In this document: piece after piece, positions 5,721 to 6,391 of the stretch
Layout: each line of letters begins with the position of its first letter
How positions within the stretch are numbered: position 1 is the stretch's first letter
NCBI GenBank assembly: GCA_029574055.1
Contig: JAKQBQ010000044.1
Span: 1-6,391, forward strand
Reading direction: 5' to 3'
Source of the DNA: Methanobacteriota archaeon
Lineage (GTDB): Archaea; Thermoplasmatota; Thermoplasmata; Methanomassiliicoccales; Methanomethylophilaceae
Length of the DNA: 6,391 bases
Notes under the pieces: generated by a model
The model's input: the letters and a program-made list of their open reading frames with translations, nothing else
Told to the model about the DNA's origin: nothing
The model's database searches: none
Made by a program: the position numbers and the translations under genes

Positions 5721-5763
5721 TCTTCGTAGAATATTCGGAGATCAATTATTTATTCTACGAAGA
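5721..5763 (+). repeat. 13-base perfect inverted repeat around the Fic promoter
   Basis: TCTTCGTAGAATA (5721-5733) and TATTCTACGAAGA (5751-5763) are exact reverse complements separated by 17 bases. The A/T-rich spacer and right arm contain the presumed TATA box, and the right arm ends 13 bases before the Fic start codon. With 5689-5699 this makes three copies of TTCGTAGAAT(A/G) in 75 bases. A regulator bound here would block the promoter. Confidence 0.65.
5744..5754 (+). promoter_or_regulatory. candidate TATA box of the Fic gene
   Basis: AATTATTTATT is the best A/T-rich box upstream of the Fic gene. A start about 26 bases beyond its centre falls near 5775, two bases before the GTG, so the message would be leaderless; no ribosome binding site is visible, which agrees. 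Confidence 0.45.
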
Positions 5764-5776
5764 ATTATCGTATATT

Positions 5777-6391
5777 GTGTACATTCACGAAAAAGAAGGC
5801 TGGACCAACTTCAGATGGGACAACGATAAAGTGGAACCATTGATCGAAGAAGTGAGATTCTTGCAGGGGAAGCTCTATGGAATGATGGAAGGGGCGGCGG
5901 GCGACGCCCAAAAGAGACTCATTGACAACATCACGGAGGATGTAATGAACTCGTCCAGGATCGAATCGGAATACCTCAATGAGGATCATGTCAGATCGTC
6001 GATACACAAACGCATGGGGATCGCACATCCAGGAAAGACATCCAGGAGAGAGGACGGTGTTGTCAGCATGATGATGGATGCCACTCAAGACCATCGGTCC
6101 CCCCTCACAAAGGAACGTCTGCTGGAATGGCATAAGATGCTCCTCAGCAGTGACCGCGTTGGGAGGATAACCGTGGGAGAATACAGGAAGGGAACCGTAG
6201 CGGTCGTGTCCGGGGCAATGGGTAAAGAACGCATACACTATGTCGCACCTGAGCCGGAAAGATTGGAATCGGAGATGGAACTCTTTCTCAGATGGTTCGA
6301 GGACGACCCTGCAGACAAACTCATCAAAGCGGCGGTCGCCCACATATGGTTCGTAATGATCCATCCTTTCGACGACGGCAACGGGCGTATA
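5777..6391 (+). CDS. Fic family AMP-transferase, DUF4172-type N-terminus (3' end beyond window)
   Basis: 205 codons are present and the gene runs off the end. Fic enzymes usually transfer AMP from ATP to a hydroxyl of a target protein. The N-terminus, YIHEKEGWTNFRWD, and the helical segment after it are those of the DUF4172 Fic group. An inhibitory-helix-like motif S-S-R-I-E-S lies at 59-64, with Glu63 in the place of the autoinhibitory Glu. RITVGEYR (130-137) and VVSG..G.ERIHY (143-155) are typical pre-core strands including the flap. The catalytic motif HPFDDGNGR (196-204) is complete: His196 as base, Asp200 for metal, Arg204 for phosphate. The GTG start is chosen because homologs begin M-Y-I and no other in-frame start occurs back to a TAG at 5693-5695. 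It is preceded by palindromes and a TATA box. Many relatives carry a C-terminal DNA-binding domain; that part is outside the window. Confidence 0.88.
   Translation, partial: MYIHEKEGWTNFRWDNDKVEPLIEEVRFLQGKLYGMMEGAAGDAQKRLIDNITEDVMNSSRIESEYLNEDHVRSSIHKRMGIAHPGKTSRREDGVVSMMMDATQDHRSPLTKERLLEWHKMLLSSDRVGRITVGEYRKGTVAVVSGAMGKERIHYVAPEPERLESEMELFLRWFEDDPADKLIKAAVAHIWFVMIHPFDDGNGRI

Noticed and set aside
5521..5776. CRISPR array or insertion sequence in the repeat-rich region
   Set aside because: Repeats are too few, of unequal spacing and partly inverted; there is no transposase and no terminal repeat with target duplication.
5765..6364. 199-residue minus-strand ORF opposite the Fic gene
   Set aside because: The plus strand gives a clear Fic protein with its catalytic motif; the minus frame has no recognisable family.

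Overview
This window reads as chromosomal DNA of an archaeon, most likely one of the Methanomassiliicoccales (Thermoplasmatota), possibly host-associated. Support: ribosomal protein S8e and SRP19 are archaeal/eukaryotic-type proteins; ribosome binding sites are of the GGTGAT type; A/T-rich TATA boxes lie about 25 bases before predicted transcript starts; and the exported protein carries InlB-type (Listeria-Bacteroides) repeats that are common in gut Methanomassiliicoccales. The strongest hint is an in-frame TAG inside an otherwise intact gene, which fits a lineage that reads UAG as pyrrolysine. None of the six stop codons seen with confidence is TAG (five TGA, one TAA). The lineage call is an inference; no rRNA gene is present.

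Layout. Bases 1-84 hold the possible tail of a plus-strand gene and a strong GAAA-loop hairpin. From 85 to 2022 on the minus strand lies a large membrane-anchored or secreted protein with InlB-like repeats and a C-terminal transglutaminase-like protease domain. A naive reading stops it at a TAG (373-375), but the frame continues for 95 more codons that contain the whole catalytic Cys/His core, ending at TAA. Its 5' side has a TATA box, a leader hairpin and a good ribosome binding site.

From 5107 down to 2173, also on the minus strand, is a compact housekeeping cluster: S8e, SRP19, the bifunctional NAD(P)H-hydrate repair enzyme Nnr, and an archaeal SbcD/Mre11-related phosphoesterase. SRP19 and Nnr overlap by ATGA; the phosphoesterase ribosome binding site overlaps the Nnr stop. 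A TATA box 30 bases before S8e suggests an almost leaderless transcript. A hairpin sits at the S8e/SRP19 junction. The cluster joins translation, protein targeting and metabolite repair, with no obvious shared pathway.

From 5176 to the end the plus strand carries Fic-related DNA: first a 114-residue winged-helix ORF that looks like the detached C-terminal tail of a Fic protein, then 256 bases of noncoding DNA dense in repeats and palindromes, then the 5' 615 bases of a Fic AMP-transferase gene with a DUF4172-like N-terminus, running off the window just after its HPFDDGNGR motif. The palindromes share the core TTCGTAGAAT and bracket the presumed Fic promoter, suggesting operator control.

The most notable items are the probable pyrrolysine codon in an exported protease-like protein and the repeat-rich Fic control region next to a Fic remnant.
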